Below are positions 36,200 to 45,344 of a DNA stretch of 64,000 nucleotides, piece after piece. The stretch lies in assembly GCA_937892955.1 (NCBI GenBank), contig CALBKH010000085.1, positions 1-64,000 on the forward strand. Direction: 5' to 3'. The translations under genes were made by a program, and so were the position numbers. Within the stretch, counting starts at the first letter, position 1; each line of letters starts with the position of its first letter. The notes beneath the pieces were generated by a model. That model worked only from the letters and a program-made list of their open reading frames with translations. It was not told where the DNA came from and ran no database searches. The stretch comes from an uncultured Alphaproteobacteria bacterium. GTDB lineage: Bacteria > Pseudomonadota > Alphaproteobacteria > Rhizobiales > Ancalomicrobiaceae.

Positions 36200-36964
36200 G
36201 TGACCCGTTCCCTTTGGATCGATCCGCCCACGAAGCTCGTCATCGGCGCCCATCGCGGCCTCGGCGGCGGTGCGCCCGAGAACACCCTCGCCGGCGCCGC
36301 GGCCGCCTTCGCCCTCGGGGTCGATTTCGTCGAGACCGATCTCCGGGTGACCCGCGACAGTATCGCGGTGGCGCTCCACGATGCCGACTTCGCCCGTGTC
36401 GCAGGTGACCCGCGCCGCATCGCCGATCTCGATCTCACGGCAGCGCGGCGGGTGAAGCCGGACATGCCGACCATCGCGGCGATGATCGACCTCGCCCGGT
36501 CTCGCGACCGCGGCCTCCTCCTCGACACCAAGCTCACCGAACCGGCGGTCCTCGAACCGGTCGTCGCGTCGCTCGTCGACCGGCTCGGCGATGGCCGGAT
36601 CGCCTTCGGCGTCCGCTCGCTCACCGCCGCCGAGACCGTCGCCCGGACGGCGCCGGGCGCGCCCCTCGTCGGCCTCTTCGCCGATGTCGCGGACCATCCG
36701 GCGCTCGCCGAATGCGGAGCGCGTTGGGCGCGCCTCTGGCAGCACGATGCCGCCGCCGCCGCGATCGATCGGCTTCACCGGCTCGGCCTGTCGGTCCTGG
36801 TGATGGCCGGCCGACCGACCCCCACGGAGGTCGGGGCGATCGCCGCCGCCGACCTCGCTCGCCTGATCGGCGACGGCATCGACGCCGTCATGCTCGACGA
36901 TCCGATCGTCGCTCTCTCGCTGCGCGACGGCCGCCGTCCGGTCACCGCGCCGATCGGTCCGTGA
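36200..36964 (+). CDS. Glycerophosphodiester phosphodiesterase family protein
   Basis: A 254-residue GDPD-fold (TIM-barrel) phosphodiesterase. Catalytic and metal residues are visible: H18 in GAHRGLGGGAPENT with E27, the pair E45/D47 in VETDLRV, and the second catalytic H60 in ALHDADF. There is no signal peptide, so it is cytoplasmic and works after uptake. The start is a GTG at 36200 preceded by GAGGA. It sits directly behind the set 2 permeases. Substrate could be a glycerophosphodiester or another sugar- or alcohol-linked phosphodiester. Confidence 0.9.
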   Translation: MTRSLWIDPPTKLVIGAHRGLGGGAPENTLAGAAAAFALGVDFVETDLRVTRDSIAVALHDADFARVAGDPRRIADLDLTAARRVKPDMPTIAAMIDLARSRDRGLLLDTKLTEPAVLEPVVASLVDRLGDGRIAFGVRSLTAAETVARTAPGAPLVGLFADVADHPALAECGARWARLWQHDAAAAAIDRLHRLGLSVLVMAGRPTPTEVGAIAAADLARLIGDGIDAVMLDDPIVALSLRDGRRPVTAPIGP

Positions 36965-37044
36965 GACCGCCACCGATCCGGCTCCGGCGGAGGCCGGGCC
37001 CGATGATGCAGCCTCTTCCCTTCGTTCCCGAGGAGACGCAGACC

Positions 37045-38622
37045 ATGTTCCCCATCGACGTCGCCATCGATCGCCGCCGGTTCCTCGCCGGTTCGGCCGT
37101 CGCCCCCTTCGCCCTCGCCGGGTTCGCGGCCCCGAGCGCCGCGGCGGCACGGCCGACCTTCACCGTCGCCGTCGCCGGCCTACCGCCGACCCTCGAACCG
37201 GCGCGGGAGCTCTCCAACGTCGGCACCCGCGTCACCTATTCGATCTTCGACACGCTCATCCGTCGTGATTTCCTCGGCTCCCCCGACGGCGGCGGATCGA
37301 AGCTGAAGCCGCATCTCGCCAGCGAGTGGAAGCGGGTGAGTCCGAGCGAGCTGATCATCACGCTGCGCCAGGGCGTGAAGTTCCACAACGGTGACGAACT
37401 GACGTCCGAAGACGTCGCCTACACCTTCCGCAACGGACGCCTGTGGGGCGAGAAACCGCAGATTCCGGCCGGCCGGCCCTATTTCGGCATTCTCGCCGGC
37501 TGCGACCCGATCGATCGTTACACCGTGCGCTTCCGCACCCGCGTGCCGGACGTGCTGCTGGAGCAGCGGCTCGCCTCCTGGTGCGCCTGGATCGTCAACA
37601 AGCGCGCCTACGAGGAGATGGGCTTCGAAGCCTATTCCAAGCGCCCGATCGCCACGGGACCCTATCGGGTGGTGTCGCACGCGCAGAACGACGCCACCGT
37701 GCTCGCCGCCTTCGACGACCATTTCCTCGGCCGCCCGACCGCCGAAAAGGTGATCTTCAAGGCGGTGCCGGAACTCGCGGCGCGCGTCGCCGGTCTCGTC
37801 GCCGGCGAGTTCGACCTCATCACCAACGTGCCGCCGGATCAGGTGGAGACGGTCGGGCGTTATCCCGACATCGACGTGCGATCGGTGGTGCTGGCCAATT
37901 CCCACGTGCTCGTCTTCGACAACCGCGATCCCGTCCTCGCCGACGAGCGCATCCGCCGGGCGCTCGCCGCCGCCATCGATCGGAAGAAGCTGGTCGACAC
38001 CCTCTGGCTCGGCAAGGCGGAGGTTCCGGCGAGCCACAACTATCCGGAATACGGCGACATGTACGTCGAGGGGCGCAAGCTCGTCCATGATCCCGACCTC
38101 GCCCGCGCCCTCCTGAAGGAGGCGGGCTACAAGGGCGAGAAGATCGTCTACCGCACCCAGGCCAACTACTATACCAATGCGCTCGAAGCGGCGCAGATCC
38201 TGGTCGAGATGTGGAAAGCGGTGGGCATCGCCGCCGACCTGCAGGTGGTCGAGACCTCCGACCAGATGCGCGGCACCGGCGCGCAGATCTTCAACTGGTC
38301 GAACTCGACCCGCCTGCCCGATCCGCTCGGCGCCCTGTGGATCGCCTGGGGTCCGGGCGGCGAGGCGCAGGCCGCCAGATACTGGGCGCCGGACTCCGCC
38401 GCCGCGTTCAACCGCTACGGCCGCGCGCTCGAGGCGGAGACGGAACCGGCGAAACGCAAAGAGCTTTTCGCCCACATGCTCGACGAGTGGGAGGGCGAGG
38501 CGCCCGGCACCATCCTCTACCAGCCGTTCGAGGCCTACGCGATCCGCCGCTCGATCGGTTGGCGGCCGACCACCTTCTATTTCATGGACCTCGGGCCGGA
38601 CAATCTGACCTTCCCCGGTTGA
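37045..38622 (+). CDS. Family 5 ABC substrate-binding protein, paralogue 2 (Tat signal)
   Basis: A 525-residue binding protein whose N-terminus carries a twin-arginine signal (DRRRFLAGSAVAPFALAGFA), so it is exported folded. The start at 37045 has AGGAG 9 bases upstream; an in-frame ATG 14 codons earlier is possible. It shares LSNVGTRVTYSIFDTLIRRD, GVKFHNGDELTSEDVAYTF, DLITNVPPDQ, NYYTNALEAAQILVEMWKA and NWSN with the other two cluster binding proteins. A bidirectional terminator follows. Confidence 0.92.
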   Translation: MFPIDVAIDRRRFLAGSAVAPFALAGFAAPSAAAARPTFTVAVAGLPPTLEPARELSNVGTRVTYSIFDTLIRRDFLGSPDGGGSKLKPHLASEWKRVSPSELIITLRQGVKFHNGDELTSEDVAYTFRNGRLWGEKPQIPAGRPYFGILAGCDPIDRYTVRFRTRVPDVLLEQRLASWCAWIVNKRAYEEMGFEAYSKRPIATGPYRVVSHAQNDATVLAAFDDHFLGRPTAEKVIFKAVPELAARVAGLVAGEFDLITNVPPDQVETVGRYPDIDVRSVVLANSHVLVFDNRDPVLADERIRRALAAAIDRKKLVDTLWLGKAEVPASHNYPEYGDMYVEGRKLVHDPDLARALLKEAGYKGEKIVYRTQANYYTNALEAAQILVEMWKAVGIAADLQVVETSDQMRGTGAQIFNWSNSTRLPDPLGALWIAWGPGGEAQAARYWAPDSAAAFNRYGRALEAETEPAKRKELFAHMLDEWEGEAPGTILYQPFEAYAIRRSIGWRPTTFYFMDLGPDNLTFPG

Positions 38623-38638
38623 TCGGGACGAAACGCGA

Positions 38639-38662
38639 GGACCCCGCCACGCGGCGGGGTCC
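38639..38662. terminator. Bidirectional terminator between binding protein 2 and the isomerase-like gene
   Basis: GGACCCCGCC/GGCGGGGTCC form a 10-bp stem with an ACGC loop, followed by CACTCATTT. It stands between convergent genes, 16 bases after the binding-protein stop. Confidence 0.75.
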
Positions 38663-38718
38663 CACTCATTTCTGAACCGGCCGGCGAGCCGTCACGGACC
38701 CGGGTCGCGCCGGGACGC

Positions 38719-39549
38719 TCACTCGGCGAGGCCGAGGCCGACCAGATGGGCGGCACCCTTCATCAGCCGGGGCTGATCCTTGACCTCGATCAGCAGACGC
38801 GGGGTCTCGCACCAATCGGCGACCGCCTTGAAGAAGGAAGGCCACAGCATCAGGCCCTCCCCCGGCAGCCAGTGGCGGTCGGCGTGACCGTCGGCGTCCT
38901 GGACGTGGACGTGGTGGAGGAGCGAGCCGGCGGCGCGGACGTAGTAATCGACCGGCGGGGCGCCGGTGGAGCGATGCGCATAGAGCGCGTGGCCGACATC
39001 GAGGGAGACCCGGACCGCTTCGCTGGCGAAGGACTTCACCAGTTCGACGCGGTCGTCGGGGTCCTTGTCCTCGATGTTCTCCATCACCAGCGTGCAGCCG
39101 ATCTCCTCGGCCCGCTTCACCACCGCCGCGAGCGTCAGGTGGGTACGCTCGAAGAGGCTCTCGCGACCACGTCGATTGTAGTCGAGGTTGTTGGCGTCCC
39201 AGGTGGTGAAGGGCGAGTGGATCACCATCTGCGTCGCCCCGATCGCCTCGGCGGCCTCGAGCCCCTGCAACAGGCGGCTGGTCACCACGGCACGGATCTC
39301 GGGATCCTCGCTGTCGATCTTGAAGCCCCAGAACGGGCCGTGGATGCCGAGCCGGCCGTTCCAACCGGAGAGCACGCGCTTCGCCCGCTCGGCACGGTCG
39401 CGCCAGTCGCCGTCGAGCACGCTCGCCTCGAAGAAGTCCTGCAGCTCGAGGTCACGATCACGTTCGAACAGCCAGTCGCGATGCAGCTCGACCATGTCGA
39501 GGGAGAGGGCGGCGCCGAGCAGCGGCAGGGGGCGGGAAGCGGCGGTCAT
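38719..39549 (-). CDS. Sugar phosphate isomerase/epimerase-like TIM-barrel protein
   Basis: A 276-residue AP-endonuclease family 2 (xylose isomerase-like) TIM barrel. The metal-ligand pattern is visible along the chain: LVMENIEDKDPDD, VSLDVGHALYA, HHVHVQDADGHADRHW and LLIEVKD. Members act on sugars or sugar phosphates, or as endonuclease IV; no nuclease-specific features stand out. The start at 39549 matches the domain boundary, but its ribosome site is weak (GAGGA 14 bases away); the frame is open upstream. It is the only minus-strand gene of the cluster, so it has its own promoter in the 251-base gap before binding protein 3. Confidence 0.82.
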   Translation of the reverse strand: MTAASRPLPLLGAALSLDMVELHRDWLFERDRDLELQDFFEASVLDGDWRDRAERAKRVLSGWNGRLGIHGPFWGFKIDSEDPEIRAVVTSRLLQGLEAAEAIGATQMVIHSPFTTWDANNLDYNRRGRESLFERTHLTLAAVVKRAEEIGCTLVMENIEDKDPDDRVELVKSFASEAVRVSLDVGHALYAHRSTGAPPVDYYVRAAGSLLHHVHVQDADGHADRHWLPGEGLMLWPSFFKAVADWCETPRLLIEVKDQPRLMKGAAHLVGLGLAE

Positions 39550-39800
39550 CGGGGAGGAATCCTCGGATTTTGGAAGGAGGAGCCACTTCTGCGAAATCTT
39601 CGTATCGGATCGATGACGGAAGACCATATCCGACCGAACAGCCGATCCGTGCCCTCCGCGCGCCGCGGCGTCATCGAAATGCAAGACGAACGTCATCGCT
39701 TATTCGTGCCGCGATCCTATCGAAACACACTGTCCGCACCGTGGTGAAATGTTTTTCGCCCGAAAAGCTTCGACGTCAATGTTTCTTCGGAGGTGAGTGC

Positions 39801-41438
39801 ATGTATTCGTCGACCCGTCGTTCGGTCCTCCGTCTCGGCGCCGCGGGTGCCGGCTCGCTGATCCTGCCGCGCTTCGCCATCGCTCAGGGCGACAATCGTC
39901 CGTCGATCACCATCGCGGTGCAGAAGATCACCAACTCCAACACCCTCGACGTGCTGCGCGAGCAGTCGAACGTCGGCGAGCGGATCTTCTTTTCGCATCT
40001 CTGGGAGGGGCTGATCGGGCGCGACTGGCTCGGTGGGCTGAAGCAGATCCCGATGCTGGCGACGGCGTGGAAGCGCATCGACGCGCAGACCGTCGAACTG
40101 ACCCTGCGTCCCGGCGTGAAGTTCCACAACGGCGCGGAGATGACCGCGGACGACGTGGTCTTCACCTTTTCGCGCGAGCGCATGTTCGCCAACACCGAGG
40201 CGAAGAAGCGCTCCACGCTCCAGGCCTTCGAGAACATTCCGATGCCGCGTCCGGGCAAGGAGTTGCCGGTCGAAGTTCCCGCCACGGCCCGCCGCGCCTG
40301 GCCCGACCTGATCCGCGTCGACGCGATCGACAGGTATACGGTGCGCTTCGTCAATGCGACGCCGGACGTCACACTCGAAGGCCGTCTGTCGCGCTACGGC
40401 TCGGAGATCATGAGCCGCAAGGGCTGGGAGGACAGCCCCAGCTACCTCGACTGGGCCCGCAAGCCGATCACCACCGGCCCCTATGCGGTGGTCGAGTTCA
40501 AGCCGGACGCTCACCTGATCCTCGAGGCGCACGACGATTATTGGGGTGGACGCCCGCCCTTGAAGCGCATCCGCTTCGTCGAGGTCCCGGAGGTGGCGAG
40601 CCGCGTCAACGGCCTCCTCTCCGGCCAGTATCAGTTCGCCTGCGACATTCCGCCGGACCAGATCGTCGGCATCGAGAAGAACGCCAGCTTCGAGGTCCAG
40701 GGCGGCACCATCCTGAACCATCGCCTGACCGTCTTCGACAAGCACCACCCGCAGCTCGCCGACCCGCGGGTGCGTCGCGCCATGACCCATGCGATCGACC
40801 GTCAGGCGATCGTCGACAGCCTGTGGGCCGGTCGCACGGTGGTGCCGAAGGGTCTGCAGTGGCCCTATTACGACGGCATGTTCGTCGCCGATTGGGACGT
40901 GCCGAAGTTCGATCTCGCGCTCGCCGCCGATCTCGTCGAGCAGTCGGGCTACAAGGGCGATCCGATCCCCTATCGCCTGCTCAACAACTACTACACCAAC
41001 CAGGTCGCGACGGCGCAGATCCTGGTCGAGATGTGGAAGGCGGCCGGTCTCAACGTCGAGATCGAGAGCAAGGAGAACTGGACCCAGATCATGGAGCGCA
41101 CCCCGACCCGCGCCGTGCGCGACTGGTCGAATTCCGCACCCTTCAACGATCCGGTCTCCTCGATCGTCAACCAGCACGGCCCCAACGGTCAGCAGCAGCA
41201 GATCGGCGAGTGGTCGAACGACGAGGCCAACAAGATGGCCGAGGTGATGGAGACCTCGACCGATCACGACACCCGCCGCAAAGCCTTCCGTCGCATGCTC
41301 GAGATCTGCGAGCGCGAAGATCCCGCCTACACGGTGCTGCACCAGAACGCGACGTTCACGGCGAAGCCGAAGTCGATCCGGTGGAAGGCCTCGCCGGCCT
41401 TCGCGATGGACTTCCGCGCCGGCAACTTCGCGATGTGA
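39801..41438 (+). CDS. Family 5 ABC substrate-binding protein, paralogue 3 (Tat-like signal)
   Basis: A 545-residue binding protein. The N-terminus STRRSVLRLGAAGAGSLILP is a twin-arginine-type signal. It shares QSNVGERIFF, GVKFHNGAEMTADDVVFTF, PITTGPYAVVEF, IPPDQI, NYYTNQVATAQILVEMWKA and DWSN with paralogues 1 and 2, but has about 25 extra residues near 135-160 (MPRPGKELPVEVPATARRAW). CGGAGGTGAG precedes the ATG. A 9-bp hairpin follows the stop before the ATPase genes. Confidence 0.92.
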   Translation: MYSSTRRSVLRLGAAGAGSLILPRFAIAQGDNRPSITIAVQKITNSNTLDVLREQSNVGERIFFSHLWEGLIGRDWLGGLKQIPMLATAWKRIDAQTVELTLRPGVKFHNGAEMTADDVVFTFSRERMFANTEAKKRSTLQAFENIPMPRPGKELPVEVPATARRAWPDLIRVDAIDRYTVRFVNATPDVTLEGRLSRYGSEIMSRKGWEDSPSYLDWARKPITTGPYAVVEFKPDAHLILEAHDDYWGGRPPLKRIRFVEVPEVASRVNGLLSGQYQFACDIPPDQIVGIEKNASFEVQGGTILNHRLTVFDKHHPQLADPRVRRAMTHAIDRQAIVDSLWAGRTVVPKGLQWPYYDGMFVADWDVPKFDLALAADLVEQSGYKGDPIPYRLLNNYYTNQVATAQILVEMWKAAGLNVEIESKENWTQIMERTPTRAVRDWSNSAPFNDPVSSIVNQHGPNGQQQQIGEWSNDEANKMAEVMETSTDHDTRRKAFRRMLEICEREDPAYTVLHQNATFTAKPKSIRWKASPAFAMDFRAGNFAM

Positions 41439-41447
41439 TCGAGACAC

Positions 41448-41473
41448 GGCTCGGGGGCCTCGGTCCCCGAGCC
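41448..41473 (+). terminator. Intercistronic hairpin after binding protein 3
   Basis: GGCTCGGGG and CCCCGAGCC pair with an 8-base loop, 10 bases after the stop. With the similar hairpin at 31461-31490 it suggests uneven expression, with binding protein made in excess over ATPase and permease. Confidence 0.6.
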
Positions 41474-41512
41474 GCCCCTTCTTCGACGTGAAGATCGGAG
41501 AGCGATATCGAA

Positions 41513-42535
41513 ATGGCGTCCGCTTCCCCCCTCATCCGTCTCGAAGGCTTGTCGGTCAGCTTCGACGGGGTCCGCGTCCTGCACGGCGTCGATCTCGATA
41601 TCGGGCGCGGCGGGACGCTCGGTCTCGTCGGCGAATCCGGTTCGGGCAAGTCGGTGACCTGGCTCGCCGCGCTCGGGCTGCTGCCGGGCAAGGCGCGGAT
41701 CGAAGGCCGCGCGCTCCTCGACGGCGAAGATCTGATCGCCGCGTCGGATCGCCGCCTCGACGCGGTGCGCGGCGGGCGCATCGCCATGATCTTCCAGGAT
41801 CCGGCGAGCGCCCTCAATCCGGTGCTGACCATCCGCCGGCAGATCGGCGAGGCGCTCGCTCTGCATCGCGGCCTTTCGGGGCGCGCGGTCGGCGCCGAGG
41901 CGAAGCGCCTTCTCGATCTCGTGGGGATTCCCGACGCCGAACGGCGGCTCTCCGCCTATCCGCACGAATTCTCGGGTGGCCAGAACCAACGCGTCATGAT
42001 CGCCATGGCGCTCGCCGGACAGCCGGATCTGCTCGTCGCCGACGAGCCGACGACCGCTCTCGACGTCACCATCCAGGCGCAGATCCTCGATCTCCTGGAC
42101 TCGGTGCGGCGGGAGACCGGCATGGCGTTGGTGCTGATCAGCCACGACCTCGGCGTCGTCTCGCAGACCTGCGACCGCGTCGCGGTGATGTACGCCGGTC
42201 GGATCGTCGAGGAGGGTCCCTCGTCCCGTCTCTTCGCCGACCCGGCGCATCCCTACACGCGCGGACTGATCGGGGCCCTGCCGCCGCTCGACGGGTCGCG
42301 CCGGCGCCTCGTCTCGATCGCCGGGACGGTGCCGGACCCGCGTGACCCGCCACCCGGCTGCGCCTTCGCGCCGCGCTGTCTGCACTCGGACCGCCGCTGC
42401 ACCGGCGACGTCCCGCAGATCGAGCCGATCGAAGCCGACCGGCGCATGGCCTGCGTCCTCGCCGTCCATCGACGCAGCGAGATCGCGGCGCGCGCCGGGC
42501 GCGAACACACGACCGCGGAGACCGTCGCGCCATGA
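41513..42535 (+). CDS. Opp/Dpp-type ABC transporter ATPase (DppD-like), set 3
   Basis: A 340-residue ATPase: Walker A GESGSGKSVTWLAALG near 43, signature FSGGQNQRVMIAMAL (Asn in the position usually Arg), and Walker B LLVADEPTTALDVTIQAQ. The C-terminal oligopeptide-transporter extension has the cysteine motif CAFAPRCLHSDRRC seen in DppD/DppF. Its stop overlaps the next ATPase start by ATGA. Confidence 0.93.
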   Translation: MASASPLIRLEGLSVSFDGVRVLHGVDLDIGRGGTLGLVGESGSGKSVTWLAALGLLPGKARIEGRALLDGEDLIAASDRRLDAVRGGRIAMIFQDPASALNPVLTIRRQIGEALALHRGLSGRAVGAEAKRLLDLVGIPDAERRLSAYPHEFSGGQNQRVMIAMALAGQPDLLVADEPTTALDVTIQAQILDLLDSVRRETGMALVLISHDLGVVSQTCDRVAVMYAGRIVEEGPSSRLFADPAHPYTRGLIGALPPLDGSRRRLVSIAGTVPDPRDPPPGCAFAPRCLHSDRRCTGDVPQIEPIEADRRMACVLAVHRRSEIAARAGREHTTAETVAP

Positions 42536-43524
42536 CCGAACCGCTCGTCCGGGTCGACGACGTCGCTCGCACCTATCACAGCCGCCGCGGCCTGTTCGGC
42601 CGTGCGGTCGAGGTCGCCGCGGTCGACGGCGTCTCCTTCACGCTGGGGCGCGGCGAGACGCTCGGCATCGTCGGTGAATCCGGCTCCGGCAAGTCGACCA
42701 CCGGTCGCCTCGTTCTCGGGCTCGAACCGAGCGATCGCGGCACCGTCGCCTTCGACGGTGCCGCGCTGCCGAAGGGCGGTACGCCGGACTGGCGACGGCT
42801 CAGGGCTCGCATGCAGATGATCTTCCAGGATCCCCTCGGCGCGCTCGACCGCCGCCTGCCGATCGGCGAGCAGATCCGCGAGCCGCTCGACATCCACGAC
42901 ATCGGCGACACCGCGTCGCGGGTCGCCCGCGTCGCCGACCTGCTCGATCGGGTCGGCCTGACGCGCAACCACGGCCGGCGCTATCCCCACGAGCTCTCGG
43001 GCGGTCAGCGTCAACGCGCCGTGCTCGCCCGGGCGCTCGCCACCACCCCGGACTTCCTGGTCTGTGACGAGCCGATCTCGGCGCTCGACGTGTCGATCCA
43101 GGCGCAGGTGGTCAATCTGCTCGTCGATCTCCAGGCCGAGTTCGGCCTCGCCATGCTCTTCGTCAGCCACGACCTGCGCGTCGTTCGTCAGGTGAGCCGG
43201 CGCGTCGCGGTGATGTATCTCGGCCGGATCGTCGAGGAGGGGTCGGCCGACGATCTCTTCGCCTCTCCGGTCCATCCCTATACCCGAGCGCTCGTCTCCG
43301 CCGCGCCGACCCCCGGTCGACGGCTCACCGACCGGATCGTGCTCCAGGGGGACCCGCCGGATCCGGCCGATCGGCCGAGCGGCTGCGCCTTCCATCCGCG
43401 TTGCCCGGTGGCGGAAGCGCGGTGCCGCATCGAGACGCCGCGTCTCGTCGATGTCGGCGGTGGCCGTCGCGCCGCCTGCCTGCCGGTGTCCGGCGACGCC
43501 ACGTCGACCCGTGAGGCCGCCTGA
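42532..43524 (+). CDS. Opp/Dpp-type ABC transporter ATPase (DppF-like), set 3
   Basis: A 330-residue ATPase: Walker A GESGSGKSTTGRLVLGLEP near 45, FQDPLGALDRRLPIGEQ Q-loop region, LSGGQRQRAVLARAL signature, FLVCDEPISALDVSIQAQ Walker B, and the C-terminal CAFHPRCPVAEARC motif. It forms the heterodimer with the preceding ATPase. Its stop shares bases with the next start (TGATG). Confidence 0.93.
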   Translation: MTEPLVRVDDVARTYHSRRGLFGRAVEVAAVDGVSFTLGRGETLGIVGESGSGKSTTGRLVLGLEPSDRGTVAFDGAALPKGGTPDWRRLRARMQMIFQDPLGALDRRLPIGEQIREPLDIHDIGDTASRVARVADLLDRVGLTRNHGRRYPHELSGGQRQRAVLARALATTPDFLVCDEPISALDVSIQAQVVNLLVDLQAEFGLAMLFVSHDLRVVRQVSRRVAVMYLGRIVEEGSADDLFASPVHPYTRALVSAAPTPGRRLTDRIVLQGDPPDPADRPSGCAFHPRCPVAEARCRIETPRLVDVGGGRRAACLPVSGDATSTREAA

Positions 43525-44459
43525 TGCTGCGCTTCTTCTCTCTGCGGGTGTTTCGCGCGCTCCTCACCGTCACGCTCGTCGTCACCTTCGCCTTCGTCGT
43601 GCTCCGCATGTCGGCGGACCCGGCGCTGATCATTCTCGGCCCCGAGGCGCCGCCCGAGGTGATCGCCGCCTTCCGCAAGTCCTGGGGTCTCGACGAGCCG
43701 ATCTGGGTTCAATACGTCGACTATGTCGCGGCGATCTTCCGCGGCGAACTCGGTCGCTCGATGCGCGACGGCCGGCCGGCGATCGAACTCGTCGCCGAAC
43801 GCATCCCGGCGACGTTGGCGCTCACCCTGCCGGCGCTGGCGCTGAAGATCGCCATCGGCATTCCCGCCGGGATCTGGGCGAGCCTGCATCGCGGCACGTT
43901 CGTCGACCGGACGGTGATGGCGGCGGCGGTCGCCGGTTTCACCGTCCCGAGCTTCGTGCTCGGCCTCGTGTTGGTGCTGATCTTCTCGGTCCAGCTCGGC
44001 TGGCTGCCGTCGGGCGGGCAGGACACCTGGATTCACGCCATCCTGCCGATCGTCACCATGGGCGTGGGCGGCGCGGCCGTGCTCGCCCGCTTCACCCGGT
44101 CGGCCATGCTCGAGGTGCTCGGCCAGCCCTACATGCGAACCGCCTCGGCCAAGGGCCTGCCCTGGGCGCGAGCGATCCGCGATCATGCGCTGCCCAACGC
44201 CGCGATCCCGACGGTGACCATCGTCGGCTTCATGGTCGGCACCCTGATCGCCGGCGCGGTGGTGGTGGAGAGCGTCTTCTCCTGGCCGGGGGTCGGGCGC
44301 CTGCTGGTGGTGGCCGTTTCGAACCGCGATCTCGCGGTCGTCCAGTGCATCCTGCTGCTCGTCGCCGCGACCATGGTCCTCTCCAACCTGATGGTCGACT
44401 TCCTCTACGGCTTCCTCGATCCGCGCCTCGCCGCCGGCGCCCGCGCCGGAGGACACTGA
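43524..44459 (+). CDS. Opp/Dpp-type ABC transporter permease (DppB-like), set 3
   Basis: A 311-residue DppB-family permease: RMSADPALIILGPEAPPEV, GELGRSMRDGRPA, and coupling loop PYMRTASAKGLPWARAIRDHALPNA. It begins inside the previous stop codon, and the next permease starts 2 bases after its end, so the five set 3 transport genes form one translational unit. Confidence 0.93.
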   Translation: MLRFFSLRVFRALLTVTLVVTFAFVVLRMSADPALIILGPEAPPEVIAAFRKSWGLDEPIWVQYVDYVAAIFRGELGRSMRDGRPAIELVAERIPATLALTLPALALKIAIGIPAGIWASLHRGTFVDRTVMAAAVAGFTVPSFVLGLVLVLIFSVQLGWLPSGGQDTWIHAILPIVTMGVGGAAVLARFTRSAMLEVLGQPYMRTASAKGLPWARAIRDHALPNAAIPTVTIVGFMVGTLIAGAVVVESVFSWPGVGRLLVVAVSNRDLAVVQCILLLVAATMVLSNLMVDFLYGFLDPRLAAGARAGGH

Positions 44460-44461
44460 CC

Positions 44462-45322
44462 ATGGTCGATCTCTCGCCGGCGGCGCCGACCCGTCGTTTC
44501 GCCGTCACCCTGCCGAGACTGCCGGTGACGGTCTCCCTGGCGCTCCTCTGGGTGATCGCGATGATCGTGATCGCGCTCTTCGCCGACGCGATCGCGCCGC
44601 ACGGCTTCACCGCCCTCGATCTCAAACACCGCCTCGTCGCGCCGGGGGAGCCGACCCATCTCCTCGGCACCGACGAACTCGGCCGCGACGTGCTCTCCCG
44701 CCTCGTCGCCTCGATCCGCATCTCGCTCGCCATCGCCTTCGGGGCGACGCTGATCTCGGCCCTGATCGGCACCACGCTCGGCTTTCTCGCCGCCCATTTC
44801 CGCGGGCTGGTCGAGCAGGTCGTGCTGATGCTCGCCGACTTCCAGGCGTCGATGCCGTTCCTGATCATGGCGCTGTCGGTGCTGGCCTTCTTCGGCAATT
44901 CTCTGCCGTTGCTGATCGGGCTGATGGGGCTCTACGGATGGGAGCGTTACGCCCGCATCGCCCGCGGCCTCGCCATTTCGGCCGGGTCCCAGGGCTATGC
45001 CGGCGCGGTGCGCCAACTCGGCGCTTCGCCGGGCCGGGTCTACGGCCGCCACATCCTGCCCAACATCGCTTCGACGCTGATCGTCTCGATGACCCTGGTG
45101 TTTCCCGAGGTCATCCTGATGGAATCCGGGCTGTCGTTCCTCGGTCTCGGGGTGCAGCCGCCGATGACCAGCCTCGGCAACATGGTCGGCTACGGACGCG
45201 AATACCTGACCCGCGCCCCGTGGATCCTGCTGTCGCCTTCCGTGACCATCGTGCTCACCACCCTCGCCGTCTCGATCCTCGGCGACTGGGTGCGCGACAG
45301 CCTCGACCCGACCCTGCGCTGA
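44462..45322 (+). CDS. Opp/Dpp-type ABC transporter permease (DppC-like), set 3
   Basis: A 286-residue DppC-family permease: LLGTDELGRDVLSRLVASIRIS, coupling loop GYAGAVRQLGASPGRVYGRHILPN, LMESGLSFLGLGVQPPMTS. It completes the third importer. The phosphodiesterase gene starts 22 bases downstream, so it is co-transcribed. Confidence 0.93.
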   Translation: MVDLSPAAPTRRFAVTLPRLPVTVSLALLWVIAMIVIALFADAIAPHGFTALDLKHRLVAPGEPTHLLGTDELGRDVLSRLVASIRISLAIAFGATLISALIGTTLGFLAAHFRGLVEQVVLMLADFQASMPFLIMALSVLAFFGNSLPLLIGLMGLYGWERYARIARGLAISAGSQGYAGAVRQLGASPGRVYGRHILPNIASTLIVSMTLVFPEVILMESGLSFLGLGVQPPMTSLGNMVGYGREYLTRAPWILLSPSVTIVLTTLAVSILGDWVRDSLDPTLR

Positions 45323-45344
45323 ACGCCAGACGAAAGGCCCGCCC

